Under the pieces are notes generated by a model. That model was not told the origin of the DNA. It ran no database searches and was given only the letters and a program-made list of their open reading frames with translations. The translations under genes were made by a program, and so were the position numbers. This document shows positions 34,646 through 43,530 of a stretch of 64,000 nt of DNA, piece after piece; the first letter of the stretch is position 1; each line of letters opens with the position of its first letter. The stretch comes from Winkia neuii. GTDB lineage: Bacteria > Actinomycetota > Actinomycetes > Actinomycetales > Actinomycetaceae. The stretch covers positions 2,042,680-2,106,679 of the forward strand of contig NZ_CP118946.1 in the NCBI RefSeq assembly GCF_029011175.1, read 5' to 3'.

Positions 34646-35698
34646 TTAGCTGCCCGTGAGCGCACCAATAACGAACGTCACGGCTGCCGCTCCCAGACCA
34701 ATTGCCAGCTGCCGCAGTGCTCGCGGTGCCGGCCTTGCCCCCGATAGCAAACCAACTAAACCGCCAGTGATAAGCAGCGCGACCCCTACCAGGCACACAG
34801 CCGCCGCCATAGCTGACCCGCGCGAAACCGGCAGCAGGAATGGAATGATTGGGACAATGGCTCCGGCCGAGAAGAATAGGAAGGAAGACAGGGCAGCCTT
34901 CCACCCATCCCCGACCTCTTCGAACCCATCAGTCTGAGTTTCTTCCGCCAGCCGAGCAGCCTCAATCTGCGTCACCATCTTGCGGGCCCGCTCTTCGGCC
35001 TGGTCAGGTTCCATACCGCGGGCGCGGAAGACGAGGGCGAGCTCGTTACTTTCCAAATCCAGCTCCGGTACCGCCTCAGCCGTGGCGGGAGACGGGTTGG
35101 ACGCCTCCAGCAGCTCGCGCTGCGAGCGCACGGACACGTACTCGCCAGCACCCATTGACAGCGCGCCGGCTAACAGCCCCGAAAGGCCGGTGATCAAAAT
35201 TGTGGAACCACTGACCCCGGCGGCGGCAACCCCCAGCAGCAGGGCAAGATTCGACACCAGCCCGTCGTTCATCCCGAACACCGCGGCACGGAAGGTACCC
35301 GCCATGCGCATGCGAGAGCGGCCCGCCAGGGCCCGCACTACCTCGGAATGGACGCGTTCGTCCGCACTAATCTGCGCGGGCGTCTCCGGCTCGCTGGCTG
35401 CCTGCCTTTCTTCGGCAGACTGGGCCAGGGCTAGCACAAACACGGATCCGAACGTGCGCGCCAAGGCCGCCATGATGCGCGTGCGCAACGGCGGAATAGG
35501 CGCCGGGTAGGCGTGCAAGCCCAGTTTGTCCAACCAGTACTGTTCGTGTCGCTGCTCAGCTTTAGCCAGCTTCAACAGCACTTCCCGCTCGACTCCGGAG
35601 CGTTTTCCCGCCAAATAAGAATAGGTGGCGGCCTCCTGCCTTTCGCTGGCAAGATGCCGCCGCCACTTCTTTATCTCAGCATTAGTAGGTGATTCCAC
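34646..35698 (-). CDS. Ferritin-like / VIT1-CCC1 fusion metal transporter
   Basis: 350 aa in two parts. Residues 1-135 are helical and ferritin/rubrerythrin-like, with E and ExxH patterns (SERQEAATYSYLAG, KAEQRHEQYW). Residues 140-350 form the VIT1/CCC1 domain with five membrane segments: AVFGMNDGLVSNLALLLGVAAAG, SMGAGEYVSVRSQRE and a hydrophilic metal-binding loop. VIT1 proteins move Fe2+ or Mn2+ out of the cytosol. Membrane ferritin-VIT fusions (MbfA type) export iron under oxidative stress. The likely role is metal efflux. Gene lies 6 bases from the end of the small protein gene upstream in transcription. Confidence 0.88.
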   Translation of the reverse strand: MESPTNAEIKKWRRHLASERQEAATYSYLAGKRSGVEREVLLKLAKAEQRHEQYWLDKLGLHAYPAPIPPLRTRIMAALARTFGSVFVLALAQSAEERQAASEPETPAQISADERVHSEVVRALAGRSRMRMAGTFRAAVFGMNDGLVSNLALLLGVAAAGVSGSTILITGLSGLLAGALSMGAGEYVSVRSQRELLEASNPSPATAEAVPELDLESNELALVFRARGMEPDQAEERARKMVTQIEAARLAEETQTDGFEEVGDGWKAALSSFLFFSAGAIVPIIPFLLPVSRGSAMAAAVCLVGVALLITGGLVGLLSGARPAPRALRQLAIGLGAAAVTFVIGALTGS

Positions 35699-35704
35699 GT
35701 CCGC

Positions 35705-36016
35705 TTACTTCTGCTCGGAAACTTCTTCGACCTCGACGTCAACGTACTGGGGGGCCTGCCCGCCCTGCTGGGCCGGAGGGGTAAACAGGCGGTCCTTGAT
35801 GTGATCGGCAACCTTGTCGGTCACCTTCTGCCCCTGCTCAGACACGACCTGGTTGATCTTCCGGGAGGCCTGTTCGGACACTTCGCGCACCTTCGGGTTG
35901 TCCGCTACGGCGTGTACGCCACGAGCAACCGGCCCGGACGGATTATTTCGCATCTCGCGGCGAGCAAAGTAGACACCGGCGCCCAAGCCAAGCAGTCCCA
36001 AAGTAAACTTCTTCAT
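35705..36016 (-). CDS. Small membrane-anchored protein of unknown function
   Basis: 103 aa from ATG 36016, chosen for the strong AGGAGG in front; a weaker in-frame TTG at 36058 exists. MKKFTLGLLGLGAGVYFARR looks like a single N-terminal membrane helix. The remainder is amphipathic and highly charged, with DNPKVREVSEQASRKINQVVSEQGQKV as a likely helix, and an acidic C-terminus (VDVEVEEVSEQK). It resembles short YtxH-like envelope stress proteins, but I cannot assign a family. It is 6 bases from the metal transporter gene and likely co-transcribed with it. Confidence 0.6.
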   Translation of the reverse strand: MKKFTLGLLGLGAGVYFARREMRNNPSGPVARGVHAVADNPKVREVSEQASRKINQVVSEQGQKVTDKVADHIKDRLFTPPAQQGGQAPQYVDVEVEEVSEQK

Positions 36017-36194
36017 CTTTCCTCCTATGTCAGCCAAAAACAACCTTACCGGGTGCAAGGAAAACTAGGGAGGGCGAACTTTACTTCTAGGTAACCCGCG
36101 AAACACTTTTGCCGCAGGAGAGGGCGTTTTCCGCCCAAATTAGGCTAGTAAAGTGTGATTCAGCCCGCGGAAGACATACAAGCTGGATCGAAGA

Positions 36195-36224
36195 CCGAGG
36201 GCGCCGGAAGTGGCTCGCCCTCGG
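36195..36224. terminator. Terminator hairpin after yeiH
   Basis: Nine-base perfect arms (CCGAGGGCG at 36195-36203 with 36216-36224), 12-base loop, 13 bases beyond the stop of the YeiH-like gene on the minus strand. Confidence 0.65.
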
Positions 36225-36236
36225 GCAAAATTTAGG

Positions 36237-37259
36237 TTAGATAATAAGGGATCCGCCCAGTGACACCGTAGATACGACCACGGTTGCGATCAGCCCTAAG
36301 AGGACGGGTTTGGGGCCCACTTTGATCAGTTCGGGAACGCGGATGCCTAGGCCAAGCCCGGCCATCGCCATTGTGAGCGCGGCAGTCTGCACCACTTTCG
36401 CGCCGGCTAGGACACTGGCTGGCAGGCTGATCACGGACCCTAGGATCACCATGGCCAGGAAGCCGACCACAAACAGGGGCACTAGTGGTGCAGCTTTGTC
36501 CGAACCCTGCCCGTTCTTCCGGAACAGGACGCCGAGGACGGCGACGACACCGGCCAGGCAGATCACGCGCGCCAACTTCACCGCAACGGCGGTGGCCAGG
36601 GCCTTCTCCCCCATCGCGGCGCCGGCAGCCACCACCTGCGCTACTTCATGGATGGATCCGCCCGCCCAGATGCCTGCCGTCACGGGATCGAGGCCGAACA
36701 GCCCCGCCAGTACAGGCAGCACGGGAATGCAGATAGTGCCATATACGACTACGAGGGCGAGCGCGGTAGCGGTTTGATCCTTCGAGGAGCGCACCACATC
36801 CTTCGAGCCGGCCACGGCCGCGGCGCCACAAATAGAAAAGCCGCACGCGATGACGCCCACGAGCGGCATCGGCATTCCCATTGCGCGGCCGATCAGCATG
36901 GTCGAGGTGACCCCGACCGTCACGATCACGACTACCAAAAGCAGGCGCTTCCAGCCGAGGGCGGCCAGGGTGGCTAGCGAGATTTGCAGGCCCAACAGCA
37001 CGATTCCCAGGCGCAGCAGGCGCTTTGCCGACAGCGCTATGCCGGGACCGAAGCGTTCGGGCACCGGCCTGGTATTCGCCACGATCACGCCGAGGGCAAT
37101 GGCTATGAGCAGTGCGCTAGCTAGAGGAACGACCTTATTTATCGCCATGGACGCTAGGGTGATTCCACCGGTAAACGCTAGGCCGGGCAGGAATTCGCGG
37201 ACGCGATAACGTTTTTTCTTCTTAATTATTTCTTTTGTTTTTGTAGCAACAGCATTCAC
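36237..37259 (-). CDS. yeiH: YeiH/UPF0324-family putative sulfur-compound exporter
   Basis: 340 aa with about ten hydrophobic segments. Family signs: LPGLAFTGGITLAS, KRLLRLGIVLLGLQISL, GFSICGAAAVAG and WAGGSIHEVAQVVAAG. YeiH-type proteins are annotated as sulfate or related anion exporters; the cargo is not proven. GTG start. Divergent from a LysR gene 71 bases away, the same pairing as yeiH-yeiE in E. coli. The N-terminal 20 residues are Lys-rich (IIKKKKRYR). Confidence 0.85.
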   Translation of the reverse strand: MNAVATKTKEIIKKKKRYRVREFLPGLAFTGGITLASMAINKVVPLASALLIAIALGVIVANTRPVPERFGPGIALSAKRLLRLGIVLLGLQISLATLAALGWKRLLLVVVIVTVGVTSTMLIGRAMGMPMPLVGVIACGFSICGAAAVAGSKDVVRSSKDQTATALALVVVYGTICIPVLPVLAGLFGLDPVTAGIWAGGSIHEVAQVVAAGAAMGEKALATAVAVKLARVICLAGVVAVLGVLFRKNGQGSDKAAPLVPLFVVGFLAMVILGSVISLPASVLAGAKVVQTAALTMAMAGLGLGIRVPELIKVGPKPVLLGLIATVVVSTVSLGGSLII

Positions 37260-37330
37260 AACCCTAACTATCGGTCACCGGGGGCGGGGATGGAATACTC
37301 ATTTTTACACCACTGCCATATAGTTTTGAT

Positions 37331-38239
37331 ATGCCTATGCCGAACCTGCAGCTCTTGGACCTGCTAGTGCGAGTTGAACAGCTGGGGAGCCTTTCAAAAG
37401 CCGCCACCTCCCTGCAACTGGCCCAACCCAACGCTTCGCGTGCTCTAGCCCGCTTGGAACGCCAGATTGGCCGCCCTCTGCTGGTGCGCTCCTCTTCCGG
37501 GTCCAAACTGACCTCGACCGGCACCCTGGTAGCCGGCTGGGCACGCCCTCTTTTGGCCGCCGCCGGCGAATTCGAAGCAGCTATGGCATCGCTAGACCAC
37601 GCCGTACACAACAAGCTAGGGGTGCTGGCTTCCCAAACTATTGCCGAAAGCTACGCACCCGCCTGGCTCGCCCGCTTCCAAGCCGCATACCCGCAGGTGA
37701 GCGTCCACATGGAGGTTGCCAATTCCACCACCATCATGGATCGCATCCTGGCCGGTGACACCCGCCTGGGACTAATCGAATCCGCCACGGTCCGCCCCGG
37801 GCTACACACTCAACTAATAGGGCACGACCAGCTAATACTGATCTGCCCTGCCGCTCACCCGTGGGCTCACCGCCGCTCACCCGTATCGCTAAAACAGCTG
37901 GCGGGTACCCCACTAGTTGTGCGCGAACAAGGATCAGGCACCCGCCAAGTGCTTGAACTTGCCCTGGCCGATTTCCCAATCACCGCCCCCGCCATGGTGG
38001 CTTCCTCAAACGCGGCGGTGATCGGATCAGTCACTGCCGGGGCAGGGCCGTCCGTAATCTCTAAACGCAGCGCCGCGCCCGCCCTCGCACAGGGCACGAT
38101 CGTGGAAGTCGCAGTGGCACACGCCCACCGGCTGCGGCGCCCGCTGCGCGCAATCTGGGCTAGCGGGAATGCCCCGGTCGGCCCGGCAGCGCACTTTGTG
38201 CAGGCAAGTCGGCCCTCTTTACCGCCGCCGCAGCAATAG
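37331..38239 (+). CDS. LysR-family regulator, YeiE-like
   Basis: 302 aa. The N-terminal winged HTH (residues 4-62: LLDLLVRVEQLGSLSKAATSLQLAQPNASRALARLERQIG region) is followed by a substrate-binding domain (about 90-295). It is divergent from the YeiH-like exporter, so it probably regulates it, as YeiE does. The 3' end overlaps the converging yibE/F gene by 80 bases, a long tail-to-tail overlap. Confidence 0.88.
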   Translation: MPMPNLQLLDLLVRVEQLGSLSKAATSLQLAQPNASRALARLERQIGRPLLVRSSSGSKLTSTGTLVAGWARPLLAAAGEFEAAMASLDHAVHNKLGVLASQTIAESYAPAWLARFQAAYPQVSVHMEVANSTTIMDRILAGDTRLGLIESATVRPGLHTQLIGHDQLILICPAAHPWAHRRSPVSLKQLAGTPLVVREQGSGTRQVLELALADFPITAPAMVASSNAAVIGSVTAGAGPSVISKRSAAPALAQGTIVEVAVAHAHRLRRPLRAIWASGNAPVGPAAHFVQASRPSLPPPQQ

Positions 38240-39527
38240 CCGTAGTAAGAGGTACCGCTATGACCAGCCCTGTCACCGACGCGAGCGTCCGCAACGCCTC
38301 GGCGCCAATGTCCTCTGAGGCAAGCAGCGAGGCCAGCGACTGGTTGTAGAACATAACCAGCAGCAGCAGGGTGGAAAGCGCCGCCCCCGCATAGGCAAAC
38401 ACGATCGTGTAAATAGTAGAGGCAATATGGTCGCGGCCAATGCGCATGCCCGCCCGATACAGCGCCCATCGCGAATAGTGCGGTGCCGCCGCGCGTAGCT
38501 CCCACACGGCAGAGGCCTGGGTGATAGTCACGTCGTTCAGCACGCCCACCCCGGCCAATACGAGGGCGGCCACCGCCAATTGCCGAAAATCCAGCCCGGG
38601 CACGCGCGCAGCCAGTCCCAGTTCCGTTTCGTCGGTGAACCCGGACAGCCGACCGGCGTAAACCGCAATAGCGCCAAGGCCCGTGGAAATGGCGAGCGCT
38701 CCGAGCGTTCCCGCCAACGCCGCGCATGTGCGTAACGAGAAACCGTGCGCTATAAACACGACGACGAACATGATGGCAGCCCCGGCGACGAGGCCCACCC
38801 ACACTCCAGGATTGCCACACACCAACGATGGCAGCATGAACAGCAGGAGGACGGCACCTGCGATCGCCAGCCCTATCAGGGCGAATAGCCCCTTCCAGCG
38901 CGCCACTGCCAGGACTACGAGGGCGAATAGGGCTGCGAAGACGCCAATCATGTGGGTGCGGTACACGCCCATGAAGGAATACTGCGGGCCAGCCGGGGTA
39001 TCGAGTCGCATTACCGACAGACTGTCACCGGGGCTAATACCGGCGCTGGCAGCTGGCCCAGCCAGACGCAGCTGATTGGTTTTCCCCTTATCCTGGCCAG
39101 TCAAAACTGTTATGCGGGCCAGTTGGCATTTTGCCGCCGGGGAGGTGGCCACCGAATCTGGCGCGTTCTCCCCGGCAGAAGCTGAAGGAGTGGCCGAAGC
39201 TTCGCCCTCGGGCCGTACGGAAGATTCTGCACAACTGCCATCCAGGCCGGCAACTTGCACCGTTTCGAGGGTGGCTGTGGGCGCCAGCAGATAATTCTTC
39301 TGTACCTGCCGCAGCGCCTGGGTTTGCGCCCCATTCGGCCACAGCACCACCAAGCCCACCAGGGTCGCAATCGCAATTACGCCCAGTATGGTGAGCAGCA
39401 TCCATTTTGCCACCGGCGAGGTCGAAGCGTTCGCTCGAGCGGCCGACATATGTGCGTGAGCGTGCAGATGAGAAGCATATTTGTGGGATATTACAGGGGC
39501 GCCCTCAGCCCTATGCGAATGAGTCAT
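38160..39527 (-). CDS. YibE/F-family membrane protein
   Basis: 455 aa. The N-terminus is His-rich (SHKYASHLHAHAHM, residues 14-27), then one membrane helix (about 42-64), an extracellular region with low-complexity Ser/Ala/Glu (about 110-145), and about seven further membrane segments. The LNDVTITQASAVWELRAA motif and GRDHIASTIYTIVFAYAG are YibE/F signatures. No defined function. The C-terminal 80 bases overlap the converging LysR gene. Confidence 0.83.
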   Translation of the reverse strand: MTHSHRAEGAPVISHKYASHLHAHAHMSAARANASTSPVAKWMLLTILGVIAIATLVGLVVLWPNGAQTQALRQVQKNYLLAPTATLETVQVAGLDGSCAESSVRPEGEASATPSASAGENAPDSVATSPAAKCQLARITVLTGQDKGKTNQLRLAGPAASAGISPGDSLSVMRLDTPAGPQYSFMGVYRTHMIGVFAALFALVVLAVARWKGLFALIGLAIAGAVLLLFMLPSLVCGNPGVWVGLVAGAAIMFVVVFIAHGFSLRTCAALAGTLGALAISTGLGAIAVYAGRLSGFTDETELGLAARVPGLDFRQLAVAALVLAGVGVLNDVTITQASAVWELRAAAPHYSRWALYRAGMRIGRDHIASTIYTIVFAYAGAALSTLLLLVMFYNQSLASLLASEDIGAEALRTLASVTGLVIAVPLTTAIAAAAVKRADLPAQSALPGRPGHSR

Positions 39528-39649
39528 GGCGCTATGTTACGTCCACGCCGCCCGTCCTCGACATCGCCAAAAGTGAGGGCGATACCGATAGCCAGTCTTG
39601 GTGGCAGAGATTCGGCCCGCGAGCCTTCCTGATCGCGGAAGAATCAAAT

Positions 39650-39687
39650 AAGCGGGCGGCATCCTCAGGGAAGGACACCGCCCGCTT
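39650..39687. terminator. Terminator hairpin downstream of metE
   Basis: Ten-base perfect arms (AAGCGGGCGG at 39650-39659 with 39678-39687) and 18-base loop, 14 bases beyond the metE stop, with TATTTGATT following on the minus strand. Confidence 0.72.
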
Positions 39688-39701
39688 GCTACCACAACAA
39701 C

Positions 39702-42065
39702 CTACTGGTGGCGCTGACGCACCTGCTTTGCGGCTGCTACCAGGTTTTCAAGAGAAGGAATGGTTTCCGTGTAAGCTCGAGTCTTCAGCCCACAGTCGGG
39801 GTTCCCCCACAGCTTTTCGATACCGAGGCCGGACACGGCTGCCTGAAGCAGTCGCACTATTTCCTCAACCTGCGGTACGCGCGGGCTGTGAATGTCCCAC
39901 ACGCCGGGGCCGAGGCCGCGTTCGAAGCCGCGCTCGCGGATGGCGGGCAGGATTTCCATGCGTGAACGCGATGCCTCGATGGAGGTGACATCCGCGTCCA
40001 GCCGGTCTACCGCGTCGATGACGGTCTTGAAATCCGAGTAGCACAGGTGGGTGTGCACCTGAGTCTTGGATTGGGCACCGCCGGTGGCCAGGCGGAATGC
40101 GCCTACCGACCACTGGAGGTATTCCTCTTCGTTCTCCTTGCGCAGCGGCAGCAATTCGCGGATTGCAGGTTCGTCCACCTGCACCACGGGGATGCCGGCT
40201 TCTTCCAGGTCAGCAATTTCGTCACGCAGTGCTAGGCCGATCTGGTCTGCGACCTCACCGGGAGCCTCGTCGTCACGCACAAACGACCAGGCCATGATCG
40301 TAACCGGGCCGGTCAGCATGCCCTTCAGCGGCTTGTCGGTAAGCGACTGGGCGTAGGAGGACCACTTTACGGTGATCGGCGCAGGACGCACCACGTCGCC
40401 CCACAGGATCGACGGCCTGGTGCACCGGGAACCGTAGGACTGTACCCAGCCGTTCACGGTGGTGGCAAAGCCTTCTAGGTTTTCCGCGAAGTACTGCACC
40501 ATGTCGTTGCGTTCGGCCTCGCCGTGCACCAGCACGTCCAGCCCAATGCGTTCCTGCACGCGCACTACGTGTTCGATCTCGGCCTTCATTGCCTGCTCGT
40601 AGTCGGCTGCAGACAGTTCGCCGCGGCGGTGGGCAGCCCTTGCTTTGCGGATCTCTACCGTCTGGGGGAAGGAACCGATAGTGGTGGTAGGCAGCACCGG
40701 CAGGTGCAGTCGTTCAGCCTGCTGGGCGGCACGTTCAGCGTAGGGTGCACGTTCGCGGTCCGCAGCGGTGACGGCAGCGGTACGCTCGCGCACTTCGGCC
40801 CGCCGCACCCCCGGGTGGGACTGGCGCGACTCAACGGCCGCATCCGAGGCGGCAAGTTCGGCCTCGATGGCTTCGTCGCCCTCTTCAAGCCCCTTGGCCA
40901 GGGCAACTACTTCTTCTACCTTCTGGTCCGCAAACGCCAACCAGGAGGCCACCTGCGGGTCCAGTTTCGTTTCCTTTTCAACATCGATCGGAACGTGCTG
41001 CAGCGAGGTCGAAGTAGTCACCGCCAGGTGTACCTGCCCCAGGTTTTCCTTCAATTCGCGCAGCTGGCCGAGGGCGGCACGCAGGTTTGTGCGCCACACG
41101 TTCCGGCCAGACACGATGCCGGCAGCAATCGTCCTCCCCGCCCAAGCTTTGTTCCATGCGGCTAGCGTCTGCGCATCCGGGGTCTTGCCCTTGACCAGGT
41201 CAATTGCCACAGCCTGCACCTTGGTGGCCGCGAGCGCTTCTACCGCATCGAAGGCATGCCCGTAAGTGAGCGCCACCAGCAGGCTTGCTCCGCGAACGGA
41301 CAGTCGCTCGTAGGATTCAGTCAGGGCGGCAATGATGCGTTCGCGCGAGTATGCCCAGCGGTCCGAGGTCAGCGCCGGCTCGTCAAATTGCACCCAGGAG
41401 GCACCGGCGGAAACCAGGTCGTCGATCAGTGCTTCGTAGACAGAAAGTACCTCGGGCAGGCGAGCCAGAATGTCGTAGTCCTCGCCGGCTTCTTCCGACG
41501 GCTTGGATAGCAGCAGGAAGGTGACGGGGCCTACCAGAACCGGGCGGACACCCTCTCCTAGCAGCGCGGCGGCGCGGGAACGGGTAGAGCCGAGCCACTC
41601 GAATTTGGTTTCCGGCCCGATTTCAGGAACCAGGTAGTGGTAGTTCGAGTCGAACCACTTAGTCATCTCTAAGGCTGGGCGGGCGCCCTCACCGCGAGCA
41701 ATGGTAAATAGTGCTTCCAACGCGGCGGTCGTGGAACTGTCGGAGGCATGCCACAGGTCCGGGCCTGCCGCCGCCAATGCCTTGCGTTCCTCGCTAAAGC
41801 GGGTCGGTACCGCACCGGTTGCCGCAATAATGTCGAGCACCTGGTCGTAGTAAGAGAAGTCTTCTGGAATGGAACCGGCCTCGGTTAGCCCCAGAGAATG
41901 GAGGCGTTCAGTGCGCGAACATCGCAGCTGATTGGCAGTTGCCACCAGCTGCACGCCACTAGTCTTGCCGGACCAAAAATCTTCTAGCACGCGCTTCAGT
42001 TCGCGGTGTACCCCGATGCGGGGGTAACCAAGGATGGAGGCGGAGGGGAAGTGCTGTTCAGTCAT
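39702..42065 (-). CDS. metE: Cobalamin-independent methionine synthase MetE
   Basis: 787 aa with the two barrels of MetE. Transfers the methyl of 5-methyl-THF-polyglutamate to homocysteine. The C-terminal barrel has VHTHLCYSDF (His and Cys zinc ligands), the WGDVVRPAPIT segment, and GNPDCGLKTR with the last Cys ligand. Start ATG with AAGGA upstream. Downstream of metF, gap 97 bases, on the same strand, so both probably share the riboswitch-controlled promoter. Confidence 0.95.
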   Translation of the reverse strand: MTEQHFPSASILGYPRIGVHRELKRVLEDFWSGKTSGVQLVATANQLRCSRTERLHSLGLTEAGSIPEDFSYYDQVLDIIAATGAVPTRFSEERKALAAAGPDLWHASDSSTTAALEALFTIARGEGARPALEMTKWFDSNYHYLVPEIGPETKFEWLGSTRSRAAALLGEGVRPVLVGPVTFLLLSKPSEEAGEDYDILARLPEVLSVYEALIDDLVSAGASWVQFDEPALTSDRWAYSRERIIAALTESYERLSVRGASLLVALTYGHAFDAVEALAATKVQAVAIDLVKGKTPDAQTLAAWNKAWAGRTIAAGIVSGRNVWRTNLRAALGQLRELKENLGQVHLAVTTSTSLQHVPIDVEKETKLDPQVASWLAFADQKVEEVVALAKGLEEGDEAIEAELAASDAAVESRQSHPGVRRAEVRERTAAVTAADRERAPYAERAAQQAERLHLPVLPTTTIGSFPQTVEIRKARAAHRRGELSAADYEQAMKAEIEHVVRVQERIGLDVLVHGEAERNDMVQYFAENLEGFATTVNGWVQSYGSRCTRPSILWGDVVRPAPITVKWSSYAQSLTDKPLKGMLTGPVTIMAWSFVRDDEAPGEVADQIGLALRDEIADLEEAGIPVVQVDEPAIRELLPLRKENEEEYLQWSVGAFRLATGGAQSKTQVHTHLCYSDFKTVIDAVDRLDADVTSIEASRSRMEILPAIRERGFERGLGPGVWDIHSPRVPQVEEIVRLLQAAVSGLGIEKLWGNPDCGLKTRAYTETIPSLENLVAAAKQVRQRHQ

Positions 42066-42162
42066 GGTAATCCTTAGAATTTTTCAGATAATTTTGTCGA
42101 TTTAACGTAGGTTTGTCGCGATTTTGGGTGTAGTTCACCGCTGCAGGGGGACGCGCGGTGTT

Positions 42163-43212
42163 TTAGTTGCTGGGCGTTAGCCGATGCAGTGCTAGGTCAA
42201 CAAGCTCGGTGTCGATCTCACCGCGCTTGGGCATTCGGCCGTTGCGGTAGCCTGAGGCCCGCACATATTCGACAACGTCGAGGGCGGGGCGTGGCCTGTT
42301 GAAGGTATACAGGTGCACTCCGGGCGCACCAGCGGCCAAGACCCCGTCTATTAGGTTCAAGGTAGCGCGAAGGGATTTGGCTACGCGTTCGCGCGCATCC
42401 GTGATTTGCAGGGTGCGCGATACTTCTTCGGGAACAGTAACGCCCGCAATCTTTTCGAGGGCGTTCAGGCGCTTCAGGTCTGTCAGCGGAATAATGCCGG
42501 GCACGATCGGCAGGCGGCCACCGGCAATGGTCAGCTCGCGTACCAGCGAGGCGTATTCGTCCGGGTCGTAGAAAACCTGGGTGATGGCATAGTCGGCGCC
42601 GGCTAGTTCCTTTTCCAGCAGGGCGGCAATGTCGTTGCGCCGGTATTCGCCAGAGGAGGCGGGGTATGCCGCAACGGCAATCGACACGTAGTTTTTCGGG
42701 TTGGGAGCACTGTCGGCGCCGGCCCCGTTTGGTCCCGCGCCCACGCCGTCTGGGAGCGTGTCCGCCGCAATTTCGCGAATCAGGGCAACCAGTTCGGCTG
42801 CTGAAGCCAGCCCTCCCGGTACTACTTCAAATTCGCTCTGCCCTGCTGGCGGGTCCCCGCGCAGCGCCAAGAAATCGCGGATGCCCGCGCGCAAAAGCAG
42901 GCGGATGGTCATTGCTAGTTGGCCGCGGGTGGCTCCCACGCAGGTCAAGTGCGATACCGCTGGTAGACCGGGGTGGCGGTCGAGGACGCGAGTCAGTACT
43001 CGCACGGAAGTGTCGCGGGTGTCCACTTTGGCACCGGAAGCCCCGTAAGTTACCGAAACGTAGTCGGGGGCGGCTGCAATAAGGCGGTCCACTCCGGCCC
43101 AAATGGAGGAAAGTTTCGAGGCTGAGCGCGGGGGGAACAGTTCGAAAGAAACGGTCGGATGCGCTACTTGCTGGCCTGGTTTGTAACCCTTGTAGAGGTG
43201 GGCCGTGGTCAT
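42163..43212 (-). CDS. metF: 5,10-methylenetetrahydrofolate reductase MetF
   Basis: 349 aa FAD TIM barrel, making 5-methyl-THF for MetE. VSFELFPPRSASKL carries the substrate Glu; the VTYGASG, SHLTCVGATRGQL and FLALRGDPP motifs are typical. Somewhat longer than E. coli MetF (296 aa). The ATG is preceded by GGGAGAG (43217-43223 on the complement), which overlaps the closing stem of a probable SAM riboswitch. It heads a metF-metE operon. Confidence 0.94.
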   Translation of the reverse strand: MTTAHLYKGYKPGQQVAHPTVSFELFPPRSASKLSSIWAGVDRLIAAAPDYVSVTYGASGAKVDTRDTSVRVLTRVLDRHPGLPAVSHLTCVGATRGQLAMTIRLLLRAGIRDFLALRGDPPAGQSEFEVVPGGLASAAELVALIREIAADTLPDGVGAGPNGAGADSAPNPKNYVSIAVAAYPASSGEYRRNDIAALLEKELAGADYAITQVFYDPDEYASLVRELTIAGGRLPIVPGIIPLTDLKRLNALEKIAGVTVPEEVSRTLQITDARERVAKSLRATLNLIDGVLAAGAPGVHLYTFNRPRPALDVVEYVRASGYRNGRMPKRGEIDTELVDLALHRLTPSN

Positions 43213-43216
43213 TAGT

Positions 43217-43299
43217 CTCTCCCATCGAAACTGGCATTAGCACCCGCTAAAGGGTTGCTGCGGCGTCAACAAGCCAGATCTCTCGGCCGCTCTGGATGG
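43217..43299 (-). promoter_or_regulatory. Probable SAM-binding riboswitch (SAM-I/SAM-IV-like) in the metF leader
   Basis: On the minus strand a compact fold is seen. P1 pairs CCATC (43295-43299) with GATGG (43222-43226). P2 pairs CTGGC (43273-43277) with GCCAG (43231-43235). The conserved cores CAGCAACCC (43252-43260) and GGGTGCTAAT (43236-43245) are the SAM-I/SAM-IV hallmarks. The metF Shine-Dalgarno GGGAGAG (43217-43223) overlaps the 3' strand of P1 by 2 bases, so SAM binding could block initiation. Context with metF-metE fits. It is shorter than the usual S-box, and the exact class is not certain. Confidence 0.62.
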
Positions 43300-43530
43300 C
43301 TATTTGACTCGTAGCTTAGAGCGCCCGCGGCGGCGTGCGCAACCGAAATTTAGAACCCTTCGCACCTCAGACGGTGTTTTTGCTGGATAATTAGCTCTTC
43401 TACACTCCTGTAAAAGTGTCCACATGGCGGTCACCTTTAGGTATTCGGGCCGAGAATGCGGCGAATCCGCTCTCGGCAATACGAATCCTAGGATTTTTTC
43501 TTCAACCTTTAAGGTTGCCTTGCTACCGTT
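43300..43530. promoter_or_regulatory. Promoter region between metF leader and the divergent hydrolase gene
   Basis: The metF promoter should lie here on the minus strand; no box stands out. On the plus strand, CAACCTT-T-AAGGTTG at 43503-43517 is a perfect palindrome 14 bases before the hydrolase ATG, a candidate operator. The remaining bases hold nothing recognisable. Confidence 0.35.

Noticed and set aside
42136-42160. Short inverted repeat between metF and metE (CACCGC/GCGGTG)
   Set aside because: Only six base pairs with a long loop; too weak to call a terminator, and the genes are probably one operon.
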